A DNA stretch of 64,000 bases from Pseudomonadota bacterium (GTDB lineage: Bacteria > Pseudomonadota > Gammaproteobacteria > Steroidobacterales > Steroidobacteraceae): contig JAEZFW010000069.1 in assembly GCA_023417315.1 (NCBI GenBank), positions 144,410 to 208,409 on the forward strand, written 5' to 3'. The translations under genes were made by a program, and so were the position numbers. The notes under the pieces are model-generated. The model had not been told where the DNA came from and did not search any database. It saw only the letters and a list, made by a program, of their open reading frames with translations. Positions 1-8,657 of the stretch are shown piece by piece. Every line of letters starts with the position of its first letter. Position 1 is the stretch's first letter.

Positions 1-806
1 TGCCGCCGGATGACTTCGAACGCCTGTTGATTGTCGGCTGGCGTGGCATCTTCCAACCAAAATAATCGATACGGTTCCAGGTCTTTCGCAAGCCGTGCAG
101 CTTCGATCGGCGTCATGCGGTGATGACCATCATGCAATAGCTCGATCTCCGGGCCGTGAGTGGCTCTGAGTTTTTCGAACAGCTTCGGGACGACTTGCAG
201 ATACTTCGTCGTGTTCCACACCGTTTCCAACGGCAGCTCGCTCTCAGCGGGCTCATAAGCATTCTTTAGGCTCGAAACCCCATAAGCCTTCTTGACGCCG
301 GGCACGCCGCTTTGAGCGCGAATCGCGCGATAGCCCTTCTCGATGTACTTACCGACTTCGTCCACGGTCTCTTCGATGTCGCGGCCGTTTGCATGGCCAT
401 ACACGAGCACGCCTTCGCGCGAACGGCCTCCGAGCATCTGATACAGCGGCATGCCCGCGAGCTTCGCGAGGATGTCCCACAACGCCATATCGACGGCTGC
501 GATCGCCGTCATCGTGACCGGACCGCGGCGCCAATACGCGCCGCGATAAAGGAACTGCCATGTATCCTCGATCCTTCCAGCATCGCGCCCGATGAGATTC
601 GGAATCACGTGATCCTGAAGATAGGACGCGACCGCAAGCTCGCGTCCGTTGAGCGTCGCATCGCCGAGACCATACACGCCTGAGCGGGTGTCGATTCTCA
701 AGGTGACGAAATTCCGGCCGGGGCAAGTGACGTTCACGCGCGCAGCGACGATCTCTCGATCACGCACCGATCCTTCCGTACGAAGTTGAGAGTTACCTTG
801 GGTCAT
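1..806 (-). CDS. manD: D-mannonate dehydratase, enolase superfamily (ManD/RspA type), C-terminus outside window
   Basis: Converts D-mannonate to 2-keto-3-deoxygluconate in hexuronate catabolism. The 268 visible residues carry the ManD pattern: CPGRNFVTL near residue 28, YRGAYWRRGPVTMTAI near 87, an active-site Arg (IRAQSG, about R163) followed by Tyr (about Y175), then DGHHRMTP (about D226, H228) and WLEDATP (about E252), which match the metal ligands and catalytic His of characterised ManD enzymes. ATG at 806 follows AGGAGC. The gene runs off the left edge, so about 135 C-terminal residues are missing. It is divergent from uxaC and is not homologous to UxuA, which does the same reaction in E. 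coli. Family members vary in activity, but the R/Y/H set favours a true dehydratase. Confidence 0.9.
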   Translation of the reverse strand, partial: MTQGNSQLRTEGSVRDREIVAARVNVTCPGRNFVTLRIDTRSGVYGLGDATLNGRELAVASYLQDHVIPNLIGRDAGRIEDTWQFLYRGAYWRRGPVTMTAIAAVDMALWDILAKLAGMPLYQMLGGRSREGVLVYGHANGRDIEETVDEVGKYIEKGYRAIRAQSGVPGVKKAYGVSSLKNAYEPAESELPLETVWNTTKYLQVVPKLFEKLRATHGPEIELLHDGHHRMTPIEAARLAKDLEPYRLFWLEDATPADNQQAFEVIRR

Positions 807-974
807 CACCGCTGCTCCTGAGGAAAATTGTGTTGCGCATTTCTGCGCTGCATAGATGCGTCGTGAGAGATACTATCAACCTGTATGTCGGCGCGCATTT
901 CACCGCCAGCGGATTCGATGCGCCTCGGCTGAATGAAGTCACTCATCTTAAGGATTCAATCGGACGAGATCAGA
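807..974. promoter_or_regulatory. Divergent control region between manD and uxaC
   Basis: This 168-nt gap separates two divergently transcribed hexuronate genes, so it must hold promoters for both. The ribosome-binding site of manD (AGGAGC) is clear. I could not identify a convincing operator or promoter hexamer pair in it. Confidence 0.5.
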
Positions 975-2393
975 ATGAAAAACGTGCGCGACAGACTGAA
1001 CGGCGACCGACTGTTTCCCGCGGACACCACCGTGCGCGCCATCGCGCGTCGGCTTTACGCGGAAGTAAAGGATTTGCCGATCATCAGCCCACACGGGCAC
1101 ACGGACCCGCAGTGGTTTGCCGACAATGCGCCTTTTCCGGATCCCGCAGCGCTGTTGCTGATTCCGGATCACTACGTGTTTCGCATGCTCTACAGCCAAG
1201 GCGTGCGTCTCGAAGACTTCGGTGTGCGCGCTCTCGACGGCGGCGAGATCGAGAAGGACTCGCGCAAGATCTGGCGCCTGTTCGCATCGCACTATTATTT
1301 GTTCCGCGGTACGCCTACACGCATGTGGTTCGATTGGGTACTCGCCAACGTCTTCGAATTGGACGTACCGCTGACGCTTGCGAATGCAGACAAGGCTTAC
1401 GACACCATTGCGACGAAGTTGAAGGAAGACTCCTTCCGACCGCGGGCGCTGTTCGAGCGCTTCGAGATCGAGGCGCTCGCGACCACGGAATCGCCGCTCG
1501 ATGACTTGCGGCATCACATCAAGCTTGCGAGCAGCGGTTGGAAGGGCCGCGTTGTGACTGCTTATCGCCCCGACCCGGTGGTCGATCCCGATGCGTTGGG
1601 TTTTCGGCAGAACCTCGAGCGCTTCGGCGAGATGTCGAACGAAGACACCCTGACCTGGCGCGGATACTTGAACGCGCACCGCGAGCGCCGCGCGTTTTTT
1701 GCGAAGATGGGAGCGACCTCGACCGATCACGGTCATCCGAGCGCGCACACGGCAGACCTCTCCCCCGCGCAAGCAGCGGCGCTTTTTACTCGCATCGTGC
1801 ACGGGACGATGGAACCGGGCGATGCAGAGCTGTTCCGCGGGCAGATGCTCACCGAGATGGCACGCATGAGCCTGGACGATGGACTCGTGCTGCAGATCCA
1901 CCCAGGCTCTTGGCGCAACCACAACACCTCGATCTTCGACCGCTTCGGTCCGAACGTCGGCGCGGACATTCCGATGACGACGGACTACGTGCGCGCATTG
2001 CATCCCCTCTTGAATCGTTTCGGTAACGATCCATCGCTCTCGATCATCGTCTTCACACTCGATGAGAGCAGCTACAGTCGCGAGCTTGCCCCGCTCGCCG
2101 GTCACTACCCAGCGCTCAAGCTCGGCCCCGCGTGGTGGTTCCACGATAGTCCCGAAGGCATGATGCGTTTTCGCGAGCAGACGACCGAGACGGCCGGCTT
2201 CTACAACACGGTCGGCTTCAACGACGACACCCGCGCATTCCTGTCGATTCCCGCGCGACATGATGTTGCGCGCCGCATCGACTGCTCCTTCCTCGCGCGA
2301 CTCGTCGCCGAGCATCGCATGAACGAAGATGAAGCTGTCGAAGTTGCTCGCGATCTTGCCTATCGATTGCCTAAGCAAGCCTACCGTTTGTGA
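975..2393 (+). CDS. uxaC: Uronate isomerase
   Basis: Interconverts D-glucuronate/D-fructuronate and D-galacturonate/D-tagaturonate, the first cytoplasmic step of hexuronate use. The 472-residue product matches UxaC (about 470 aa) from end to end. ISPHGHTDP (H40, H42) gives the HxH metal site of the amidohydrolase fold, and VYVFRMLY-like, MWFDWVL and GPAWWFHDSPEGMM regions are typical of the family. An in-frame ATG 42 nt upstream (933) would add 14 residues. I prefer 975 because the protein then begins like known UxaC proteins. It is convergent with the hexuronate transporter and divergent from manD. Fructuronate reductase, needed between the two steps, is not in the window. Confidence 0.95.
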   Translation: MKNVRDRLNGDRLFPADTTVRAIARRLYAEVKDLPIISPHGHTDPQWFADNAPFPDPAALLLIPDHYVFRMLYSQGVRLEDFGVRALDGGEIEKDSRKIWRLFASHYYLFRGTPTRMWFDWVLANVFELDVPLTLANADKAYDTIATKLKEDSFRPRALFERFEIEALATTESPLDDLRHHIKLASSGWKGRVVTAYRPDPVVDPDALGFRQNLERFGEMSNEDTLTWRGYLNAHRERRAFFAKMGATSTDHGHPSAHTADLSPAQAAALFTRIVHGTMEPGDAELFRGQMLTEMARMSLDDGLVLQIHPGSWRNHNTSIFDRFGPNVGADIPMTTDYVRALHPLLNRFGNDPSLSIIVFTLDESSYSRELAPLAGHYPALKLGPAWWFHDSPEGMMRFREQTTETAGFYNTVGFNDDTRAFLSIPARHDVARRIDCSFLARLVAEHRMNEDEAVEVARDLAYRLPKQAYRL

Positions 2394-2419
2394 GCACTCG
2401 CTCGAGCAACGGTTCCCAC

Positions 2420-2443
2420 GCAGCGGGCTGTGGCGCCCGCTGC
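2420..2443. terminator. Hairpin between convergent uxaC and exuT
   Basis: A perfect 9-bp stem (GCAGCGGGC / GCCCGCTGC) with a 6-nt loop lies in the 80-nt gap between two convergent stop codons. Neither side has a clear T-run, so factor-independent termination is plausible but not certain. Confidence 0.45.
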
Positions 2444-2473
2444 ATCGGGTTGCGCATTGGCCGAACGATTTAC

Positions 2474-3988
2474 TCAAGCAGCCGCGATGCCTCTCTTCTG
2501 TGGCATGCCGGCATAGATGAGCATCAGGCCGATGAGCGCGACACCCCCCGCTGCTGTGACTGCCGTGGCAGCGCCTGACAGTGTCGCCGCGGCTACGCAC
2601 ACTTCCCAGTTGGCGACGATCAATCCGACCAACGCCAGCCCGAGCACGGTGATGATCGCTCCGCTCGTGACCAACGGACCATGGGATCGCGTGAGATCTC
2701 CCGCTTGCGCGAGATCGACCTGATCGAAGCGTCCGCGGAGCCAGAACCAGAAGATCAACAGACTGAGCGGATGCATCAGACCCGCAATGATGAACACGAT
2801 CTGCTGATTACCGGTCCACTGCACAGCCAGTGCGGCAAGCAATGTCATGAACATGCCCCCGATTCCGCCCGTGGTCGCACCGAGCCCCACCACGGAGCCG
2901 GAAACTTTCTGCGGGAACATGTCCGTCGCAGACGTAAACAAGTTTGCAGACCATGCTTGGTGACAGGCGGTCGCAAGCGTGATGAACGCAACACTGAGCG
3001 TGAAGCTATCGGTGTAGTACGCAATGATCGAACCCGGCATGCATGCGGCCGCGATGAACATCGTCGCCATGCGCGCCTTGCCAACGTGCCAGCCTCGCTT
3101 GATCAGGTGCCCCGATAGCCAGCCGCCCGCAATCGAGCCGACGGTTGCGCCCGTGTAGATGAGCGCAAGGAGAGATGCACTTCTCAACGGGTTCTGTCCG
3201 CGTTCGCGCTCGAGATACGACGGCAACCAGAACAGGAAGAACCACCAAACCGGATCCGTGATCAGCTTGCCGATCAAGAACGGCCAGATCTGCCGGTATC
3301 GAAGCAACTGAGTCCAGGGCAGACGAAGCGTCTCCTGCGCTGGCGGTTGCCCTGCTTGAATATAGTCGAGCTCTTCGCGAGTGAGTCGCGGGTGATCCTC
3401 CGGTGCGAAGAACGCCTTCTGCCAGAAGATCAGCCACACGAGGCCGATCGCACCGATCGCAACGAATGCGGACTGCCAACCGAACGTCGTCGCGAGCCAC
3501 ACCGTGACGAACGAAAGAATCACGCCGACGTTCGTCCCGGAGTTGAACAGCCCCGTTGCAAGAGCCCGCTCCTTCTGCGGGAACCACATCGCGACAGCTT
3601 TGATGGATGCGGGGAAATTCGCCGCCTCCGCTACGCCCAAGAAGAAACGTACGAGTACGAAGCCGAGCACCGTACCCACTAGACCGTGAGCGGCGGCCAT
3701 TAGCGACCACAGGATGAGTGCCGCCGCCAGACTCTTCTTCACCCCCCATCGATCGATCACGCGACCAGTGATCGAAGGAAACGCTGCGTACGCAACGGTG
3801 AATGCAAATGTGATCCAGCCGTAGTCGACATCCGACCAGCCTAGATCTGCTTGAAGCGTGGTCTTGAGAACGGAAAGCGCGTTGCGATCGATGTAATTGA
3901 TCGTCGTCGCGAAGAATAAAAGCCCGCAGATCACCCAGCGATAGCGTCCGACTGTCGCAGAAACCGCGGCGGCAGCAGTGGAGGTCAT
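2474..3988 (-). CDS. exuT: Hexuronate:H+ symporter, MFS anion:cation symporter family (ExuT-like)
   Basis: Inner-membrane uptake of glucuronate/galacturonate. The N-terminal half has the ACS-family sequence TTINYIDRNALSVL near residue 27, RFFLGVAEAANFPASIKAV near 115 and ATGLFNSGTNVGVI near 145, as in ExuT/GudP. WWFFLFWLPSYLERERG near 252 is also typical. Usual length is about 430-450 aa. This one is 504, with about 70 extra C-terminal residues that include two further hydrophobic segments (from AIITVLGLALVGLI and from AGGVALIGLMLIYA), so the C-terminus differs from the canonical 12-TM layout. It shares its 5' region with the TonB receptor. Substrate is inferred from family and neighbours. 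Confidence 0.85.
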   Translation of the reverse strand: MTSTAAAAVSATVGRYRWVICGLLFFATTINYIDRNALSVLKTTLQADLGWSDVDYGWITFAFTVAYAAFPSITGRVIDRWGVKKSLAAALILWSLMAAAHGLVGTVLGFVLVRFFLGVAEAANFPASIKAVAMWFPQKERALATGLFNSGTNVGVILSFVTVWLATTFGWQSAFVAIGAIGLVWLIFWQKAFFAPEDHPRLTREELDYIQAGQPPAQETLRLPWTQLLRYRQIWPFLIGKLITDPVWWFFLFWLPSYLERERGQNPLRSASLLALIYTGATVGSIAGGWLSGHLIKRGWHVGKARMATMFIAAACMPGSIIAYYTDSFTLSVAFITLATACHQAWSANLFTSATDMFPQKVSGSVVGLGATTGGIGGMFMTLLAALAVQWTGNQQIVFIIAGLMHPLSLLIFWFWLRGRFDQVDLAQAGDLTRSHGPLVTSGAIITVLGLALVGLIVANWEVCVAAATLSGAATAVTAAGGVALIGLMLIYAGMPQKRGIAAA

Positions 3989-4169
3989 AGATCACCGTGT
4001 CAGCTAATTGTTTGAGTTCGTCGCGCGTCGAATGCCGGCACGCGCGTCGTGCCGTCCCCCGTCACGACAACACCGCACCTTATCAGCTTGCACTCATTGC
4101 GTAAGAGCGCTCACTCCCACGGCGCTTGAGATCGCACCGCTCGCGACGACTCGCCTGTCCGACGTTCAG

Positions 4170-4181
4170 GTGGCCAGACCA
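4170..4181. promoter_or_regulatory. Candidate GntR/FadR-type operator, copy 1
   Basis: GTGGCCAGACCA occurs here and again at 4327-4338. TGGCCAGACCA differs by one base from the TGGTnnnACCA half-site pair used by FadR-subfamily GntR repressors, the subfamily that includes ExuR and UxuR. The repeat is seen; the regulator is inferred. Confidence 0.3.
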
Positions 4182-4326
4182 GTCGAGCCTAAAGCCTCAG
4201 GATTCCCCCTGCAAGCGTTAATATTTGATCGTATCTGATCGGATGTGAGCCGATGTGGCCCTCCAAGTTGCACTCGCAAGCAGCTTCGGGCAGTTGACAC
4301 ATCCACGCACTGCACTCCAGAATCAA

Positions 4327-4338
4327 GTGGCCAGACCA
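4327..4338. promoter_or_regulatory. Candidate GntR/FadR-type operator, copy 2
   Basis: Exact second copy of GTGGCCAGACCA, 157 bp downstream of the first, in the exuT/TonB-receptor divergent region. Duplicate operator-like sites in a shared control region would suit repression of both genes by a hexuronate-responsive GntR protein. Confidence 0.3.
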
Positions 4339-4586
4339 CAATAATGTGCCGCCAACGCGCGGCCGACCGGGGGGATCATGCGGAAGGAACAACCTCGCCT
4401 ATCGAGCCGCACGTCGCGGTCCCACCCTTTGACTATTCGCCCCACGCGCGCTGCATAAGTCCGATCCCTCGGCATGTCAGCGTCGCTTCGTATCAGCGAT
4501 TCGACTCGCGTAAGTCACGCCATCGCGAGCCCAGAGGGTCCTTGTCCATCCGAACTCACGTCCTTCAATGCACTGGAGACACGATC

Positions 4587-7424
4587 ATGATCACTAGGCG
4601 ACCAGTTTCGATCGGCGGCTTGGGGCTGCTGAGCCTCTGTATGGGTGCGGGCGCGTACGCGCAGAACACCCAGTCAGATGCCCCCTTGGAAGAGGTGATC
4701 GTTACCGGCTTCCGCGGCAGTCTCGAGGTCGCGCTCGAAGCCAAACGCGAATCCGTCAACTTCACGGATTCCATCTCGGCAGAAGATGTAGGCAAGTTGC
4801 CGGACAACAACCTCGCCGAAGCGCTCCAGCGTGTTCCGGGCGTGCAGATCTCGCGCACGAACGGCGAAGGACAACAGATCTCGCTGCGCGGCATGGGTCC
4901 GAGCTTTGCGCGCGTGCTACTCGATGGCATGCCGATTTCCGCAGCCTCGGAAGGCAGCGTCGATCAGCAATCGCGCAATCGCGAGTTCGACTTCGACCTC
5001 TTGCCTTCCGAGATCTTCAGCAAACTGGAAGTCTCTAAGACGCCGCAAGCGAGCATCGTCGAAGGCGGTCTGGCTGGCACCGTGAATTTGCAGACGCCGC
5101 GGCCATTCGACTATCCGGGCTTCACTGCCAGCTATCAACTGCAGGGTGCATATCAAGAAACCTCGGAGGAGATCGATCCGCGCGCGAGCTTCCTGATCAG
5201 CAACAATTGGAATGACAAGTTCGGCGCCCTCGTGAGCTTCTCCATGTCGGAGCGCACGTTTCGCACGGACGGGTGGAGCTCTCAAGGTTGGACCTCCGGG
5301 CGCGTTCCAGGCAATGCACCGGATCCCGGCTACGCCGCTGGATTCGACTGGAATCTTCCCAGCGTTTTCGCGAGCCCTGCGAATCAAGCACCCGACTTTA
5401 TCAATGAGTCTGGCCTCACGAACGCCGAGCTCGCCAACGCTCAGCTCCCGCGGCTCGGCCGACCGGAAGTTCAGGTGGGTGGACGCGATCGCGTCGGTGG
5501 CACGGTCGCTCTGCAATGGCTGCCAACCGACAGCCTGAGTCTCAACCTCGACGTTCTGTACTCCAAGCTGGAAGCGGACTTCGATCGTTATACGAACAAC
5601 CTGCTGGTTCGAAACACCAACGCCACTACGAACACGCCGACCGGCTTCGGCTATCTGACGCCCGCGAACTTCGTGCTGGACGGCAACAGGACGCTGAGCA
5701 GCGGCACGATTCAGGGCGCGAAGTTCTGGTCCGAGAATCGCTTGTTCCAGCAAGAGTCGGATTTTTTGCACGTCGGCCTGGGCGGCGTTTGGGACATCAG
5801 CGATAACATGTCGCTCGAGCTCAAGGCGACACGTGCCGAGTCGGACTTCCGCTGGCGCATGACGACTTATCTATTCACTTCGGATCCGGGCGACGTCGAT
5901 ATCACGGTGCGCGGCGGCATTCCGGAAATCAGTCCCGCGGTTAACCTCGCAGATTCCAGTAACTGGATCTTCGACACGATGCGCATCCAACCGCGCGAAC
6001 GCGAGGAGGAGAACGAGAATCTCGCCCTCAACTTCACCCTCGGCGATGAAGAGCGCAACATCAAAGTCGGTGCCTTGTACAACACGTTCTACCGTGAGCG
6101 CCTGACGTACAGCACCTCGATCGGTGTGACGCAGGGCACGGCGCTCGAGCCCTTCGGTTGGACCGGCGGAGCGAATCTCGCTGCATTCGACATCACGAAC
6201 TTCAGCCGCGTCGTACCGGTGAACTTCGGTGAGCACTTCGATAGCAGCCCGGGATACCGGTCCTGGACGGTTGCGGACCTGCGCGCGTTCAGTGACCTGA
6301 TGGAGCCCAATGCGCTCGATGCGGCAGCTAACCTCGACTTCCAAAACTCGGGCAGCTTCGAAGAAGACAATCTATCGGCGTATATCGAAGCCAATGCTGC
6401 GTTCGATCTCGGCGGTCACACGCTGCGCACGAACGTGGGCCTGCGTTACGTGAAGACCGAGCACGAGATGATCGGATTCATTCGCGTGCCGACGACGCCG
6501 CCTGCCGCGAGCAACCTGTTCGGTCTGCGTGCCGAAGATCTCGGCCGCAACACGATCGAGGGCGAGTATTCCGAACTGCTGCCTTCGCTCAACCTGGCCT
6601 ACGACGTCACGGACGATGTGATCGTGAGGTTCGCGGCTGCACGCGCGATGACCCGTCCAAATCCGGCTGACATTCAGCCCTTCACAGGAATCAGCACGGC
6701 TGGCGTCGTCTCGCAAGGCAATCCGAATCTCGATCCGTACTTGTCGGATCAGGTGGACCTCGGCCTCGAGTGGTACTTCACGGATGGCGCCGTCCTCGGC
6801 GGCAACATCTTCTACAAGGAGATCACAGGCTTCGTGCAGCGCACGCTCGTACCGCAACCGTTCCGTAACGCTGGCATCCCGCTCGATACGATCACGGATC
6901 CGACGATCATCGCGCTCCTGCCGAATGGCCTCGATACGGTGCTGCTCTTCAATACGCCGGTGAACATTGACGCGACGACGTACCTCAAGGGCCTCGAGCT
7001 GCTGTATCAGCAGCGCCTCGACATGATCCTCGAGGGTCTCGGCGCAACGGTGAACTTCACGCGCCTGGATTCCGGCGACGAGGTCGTGGTCGGTCTCGCC
7101 GACTACAATTACAACGCGGTCGTCTACTACGAGCAGGAGCGATTTGCGGTGCGTCTGTCGTACAACTTCCGCGACAACTATGTGGAATGCACAGTGAACT
7201 GCGGCTCGACGTCTCCGGAAGTGGGCTACCGTAAGGAAGCGGGCTACCTGGATCTTTCCAGCAGCTTCAACTTCACGGCCTTCGAGCAGGATCTGACGCT
7301 CAGCTTCGAGGCGCTGAATCTGACCGACGAGGAAGAGTATTCCTTCTATGGTTACGAGAATCGCGCCAACACGCTGAACCGTCCGGGCCGCCAATACATC
7401 ATCGGCATTCGCGGGCAGTTCTAG
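4587..7424 (+). CDS. TonB-dependent outer-membrane receptor (Xanthomonas/Caulobacter carbohydrate type)
   Basis: Outer-membrane channel of 945 aa for energised uptake, probably of uronate-containing oligosaccharides. The start MITRRPVSIGGLGLLSLCMG begins a signal peptide ending near AYAQ and is preceded by GGAGA. The plug domain contains EEVIVTGFRGSLEVAL (TonB-box-like), DVGKLPDNNLAEALQRVPGV near residue 65 and RGMGPSFARVLLDGMPI near 98, all typical of the large TonB_Xanth_Caul class. The barrel ends with an aromatic residue (GIRGQF). Upstream in-frame codons to 4245 lack signal-peptide character and were excluded. Linkage to exuT, uxaC and manD supports a hexuronate substrate, but specificity cannot be read from the sequence. 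Confidence 0.9.
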   Translation: MITRRPVSIGGLGLLSLCMGAGAYAQNTQSDAPLEEVIVTGFRGSLEVALEAKRESVNFTDSISAEDVGKLPDNNLAEALQRVPGVQISRTNGEGQQISLRGMGPSFARVLLDGMPISAASEGSVDQQSRNREFDFDLLPSEIFSKLEVSKTPQASIVEGGLAGTVNLQTPRPFDYPGFTASYQLQGAYQETSEEIDPRASFLISNNWNDKFGALVSFSMSERTFRTDGWSSQGWTSGRVPGNAPDPGYAAGFDWNLPSVFASPANQAPDFINESGLTNAELANAQLPRLGRPEVQVGGRDRVGGTVALQWLPTDSLSLNLDVLYSKLEADFDRYTNNLLVRNTNATTNTPTGFGYLTPANFVLDGNRTLSSGTIQGAKFWSENRLFQQESDFLHVGLGGVWDISDNMSLELKATRAESDFRWRMTTYLFTSDPGDVDITVRGGIPEISPAVNLADSSNWIFDTMRIQPREREEENENLALNFTLGDEERNIKVGALYNTFYRERLTYSTSIGVTQGTALEPFGWTGGANLAAFDITNFSRVVPVNFGEHFDSSPGYRSWTVADLRAFSDLMEPNALDAAANLDFQNSGSFEEDNLSAYIEANAAFDLGGHTLRTNVGLRYVKTEHEMIGFIRVPTTPPAASNLFGLRAEDLGRNTIEGEYSELLPSLNLAYDVTDDVIVRFAAARAMTRPNPADIQPFTGISTAGVVSQGNPNLDPYLSDQVDLGLEWYFTDGAVLGGNIFYKEITGFVQRTLVPQPFRNAGIPLDTITDPTIIALLPNGLDTVLLFNTPVNIDATTYLKGLELLYQQRLDMILEGLGATVNFTRLDSGDEVVVGLADYNYNAVVYYEQERFAVRLSYNFRDNYVECTVNCGSTSPEVGYRKEAGYLDLSSSFNFTAFEQDLTLSFEALNLTDEEEYSFYGYENRANTLNRPGRQYIIGIRGQF

Positions 7425-7462
7425 CGCGCGCCCATGCGCCGGCCACCAGACTGGCCAGAACG

Positions 7463-7493
7463 ACAAGGGGAGAAGCACCGCTTCTCCCCTTGT
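7463..7493 (+). terminator. Strong hairpin terminator after the TonB receptor
   Basis: A perfect 13-bp stem (CAAGGGGAGAAGC / GCTTCTCCCCTTG) with a 3-nt loop, extendable by one A:T pair and followed by TTCGCTT, lies 39 nt after the stop codon. It may also block read-through from the convergent SDR gene. The rest of the gap (7494-7669) shows nothing recognisable. Confidence 0.8.
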
Positions 7494-7669
7494 TCGCTTG
7501 AACCACATTTGGATCACAGTGGGGTGTTCGTAGAGTGTCTTTATGTCTGGCCCGCCGACAGGCCCACTCCACGGCGCGATCGTCCTTCTCGCCGCGAGGC
7601 CTCCCCGCTGACAACGGCAGGCCTTGCTCTGGTCGACGCCCAGAGGGCAGGTGGCCTTATCGCGCTTGC

Positions 7670-8443
7670 CTAGGTCCAACCGGCATCCACTTTGTATTCC
7701 TGGCCCGTGCACATACGCGAAGCATCCGATGCGAGAAACAGCACGAAGTTGGCGACGTCCTCCGGTTGCACTTGATCCGGCAGACACTGCGTCCGAAACA
7801 GCTCTTCCGAAGCTTCAGGGGTGAGCCATCGCTTCTGACGTTCGGTCATCGTCCAACCCGGCGAGAGCGTGTTGATGCGAATTCGATCTGGCCCAAGCGC
7901 GCGCACGAGGCCGCGCGTGAGTCCATGCATGCTCGCCTTCGCGGTTGCGTAGGCCGGATAACCGCATTCCTTGATCTGCCAGCCGCCCGAGCCGACATTG
8001 ATGATCGAGCCGCCGCCGAGCCGTTTCATGCCCGGCACGACGGATTGGATGGCGAAGAACGCGGGACGCTGATTGATCGCCATACGATCGTCCCAGTACT
8101 CGGGCGTGACTGCCATGAGATCGTGTCGCTCGTCGTTCGCAACGTTGTTCACCAGCACATGAAAGTCGCCGAGCTCCGCAGCAGCCGCCCGAATGCACCG
8201 CTGCAGCGACGGAATGTCGCGCACATCGCATTGGCTCCACCATACCTTGGACTGGCCTGACAACGAGCGAGCGAGCGCTTCCGCGGGCTCGCTCACGATA
8301 TCGATGAACGCGACCCGCGCGCCCTGCTCTGCGAACGCCTTGACGATGGAAGCACCAATGCCCGTAGCACCGCCCGTCACGAATACGCAACGATCGTGCA
8401 AACACTCATACTGGGGTCCGTGATTTTCAGTTGGTCCAGACAT
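7670..8443 (-). CDS. SDR-family aldose dehydrogenase (Caulobacter XylB-like)
   Basis: NAD(P)-dependent oxidation of an aldose to its lactone, first step of a non-phosphorylative pathway. It has the Rossmann motif TGGATGIG (residues 23-30), NNVANDERH near 98, a catalytic Ser in NVGSGGW, YATAK (Tyr and Lys of the SDR tetrad) and the C-terminal CTGQEYKVDAGWT. The stretch from VNN through DERH, YWDDRMAIN and PGMKRLGGG parallels Caulobacter D-xylose dehydrogenase unusually closely. Xylose, arabinose, galactose or fucose are all possible substrates. ATG at 8443 follows GGAG. It is divergent from the dehydratase, with a palindrome between them, so the two are probably co-regulated. Confidence 0.82.
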   Translation of the reverse strand: MSGPTENHGPQYECLHDRCVFVTGGATGIGASIVKAFAEQGARVAFIDIVSEPAEALARSLSGQSKVWWSQCDVRDIPSLQRCIRAAAAELGDFHVLVNNVANDERHDLMAVTPEYWDDRMAINQRPAFFAIQSVVPGMKRLGGGSIINVGSGGWQIKECGYPAYATAKASMHGLTRGLVRALGPDRIRINTLSPGWTMTERQKRWLTPEASEELFRTQCLPDQVQPEDVANFVLFLASDASRMCTGQEYKVDAGWT

Positions 8444-8519
8444 GGAGACTCCGTAGTCGTAACGCTCGCTGGGATATGTAATAGGCGCGAAGGAAAGCGC
8501 CTGCCGCGTACGGCGTCCA

Positions 8520-8535
8520 ATACCGCTTGCGGTAT
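8520..8535. promoter_or_regulatory. Palindrome ATACCGC-TT-GCGGTAT, candidate operator
   Basis: Perfect 7-bp inverted arms with a 2-bp spacer lie in the 214-nt divergent gap between the SDR and the dehydratase. Size and symmetry suit a dimeric LacI- or GntR-type repressor. I saw no second copy in the window, and no regulator gene is adjacent. Confidence 0.5.
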
Positions 8536-8657
8536 CCCTTCGCGAAGAACTGATATTTTGCTGCGCCCCGAGAGGACACGTACGATCATGCCAGAAGCCC
8601 GCTTCCTTACTTCAAATCTATGCCGCGGCTGACTTTTCTCTACTTTCGGATGAACGC

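Larger units (their letters stand above)
3989..4586. other. 598-nt divergent region upstream of exuT and the TonB receptor
   Basis: No gene is evident. The region holds a duplicated 12-mer (described separately) and an AT-rich GATC-containing stretch around 4218-4248 that may contain a promoter. The receptor's ribosome-binding site (GGAGA) lies just upstream of 4587. Confidence 0.5.

Noticed and set aside
948..2600. A 550-codon open frame on the minus strand opposite uxaC
   Set aside because: It is antisense to a clearly recognised enzyme, Arg/His-rich, and has no family features. Such long antisense frames are common in GC-rich genes.
4218..4248. GATC-rich palindrome as an operator upstream of the TonB receptor
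   Set aside because: GATCGTATCTGATC is only partly symmetric, and scattered GATC sites are common in this sequence.
6372..7787. A 471-codon minus-strand frame opposite the TonB receptor
   Set aside because: Composition is that of a shadow frame, with no recognisable domain; the receptor on the plus strand explains the sequence.
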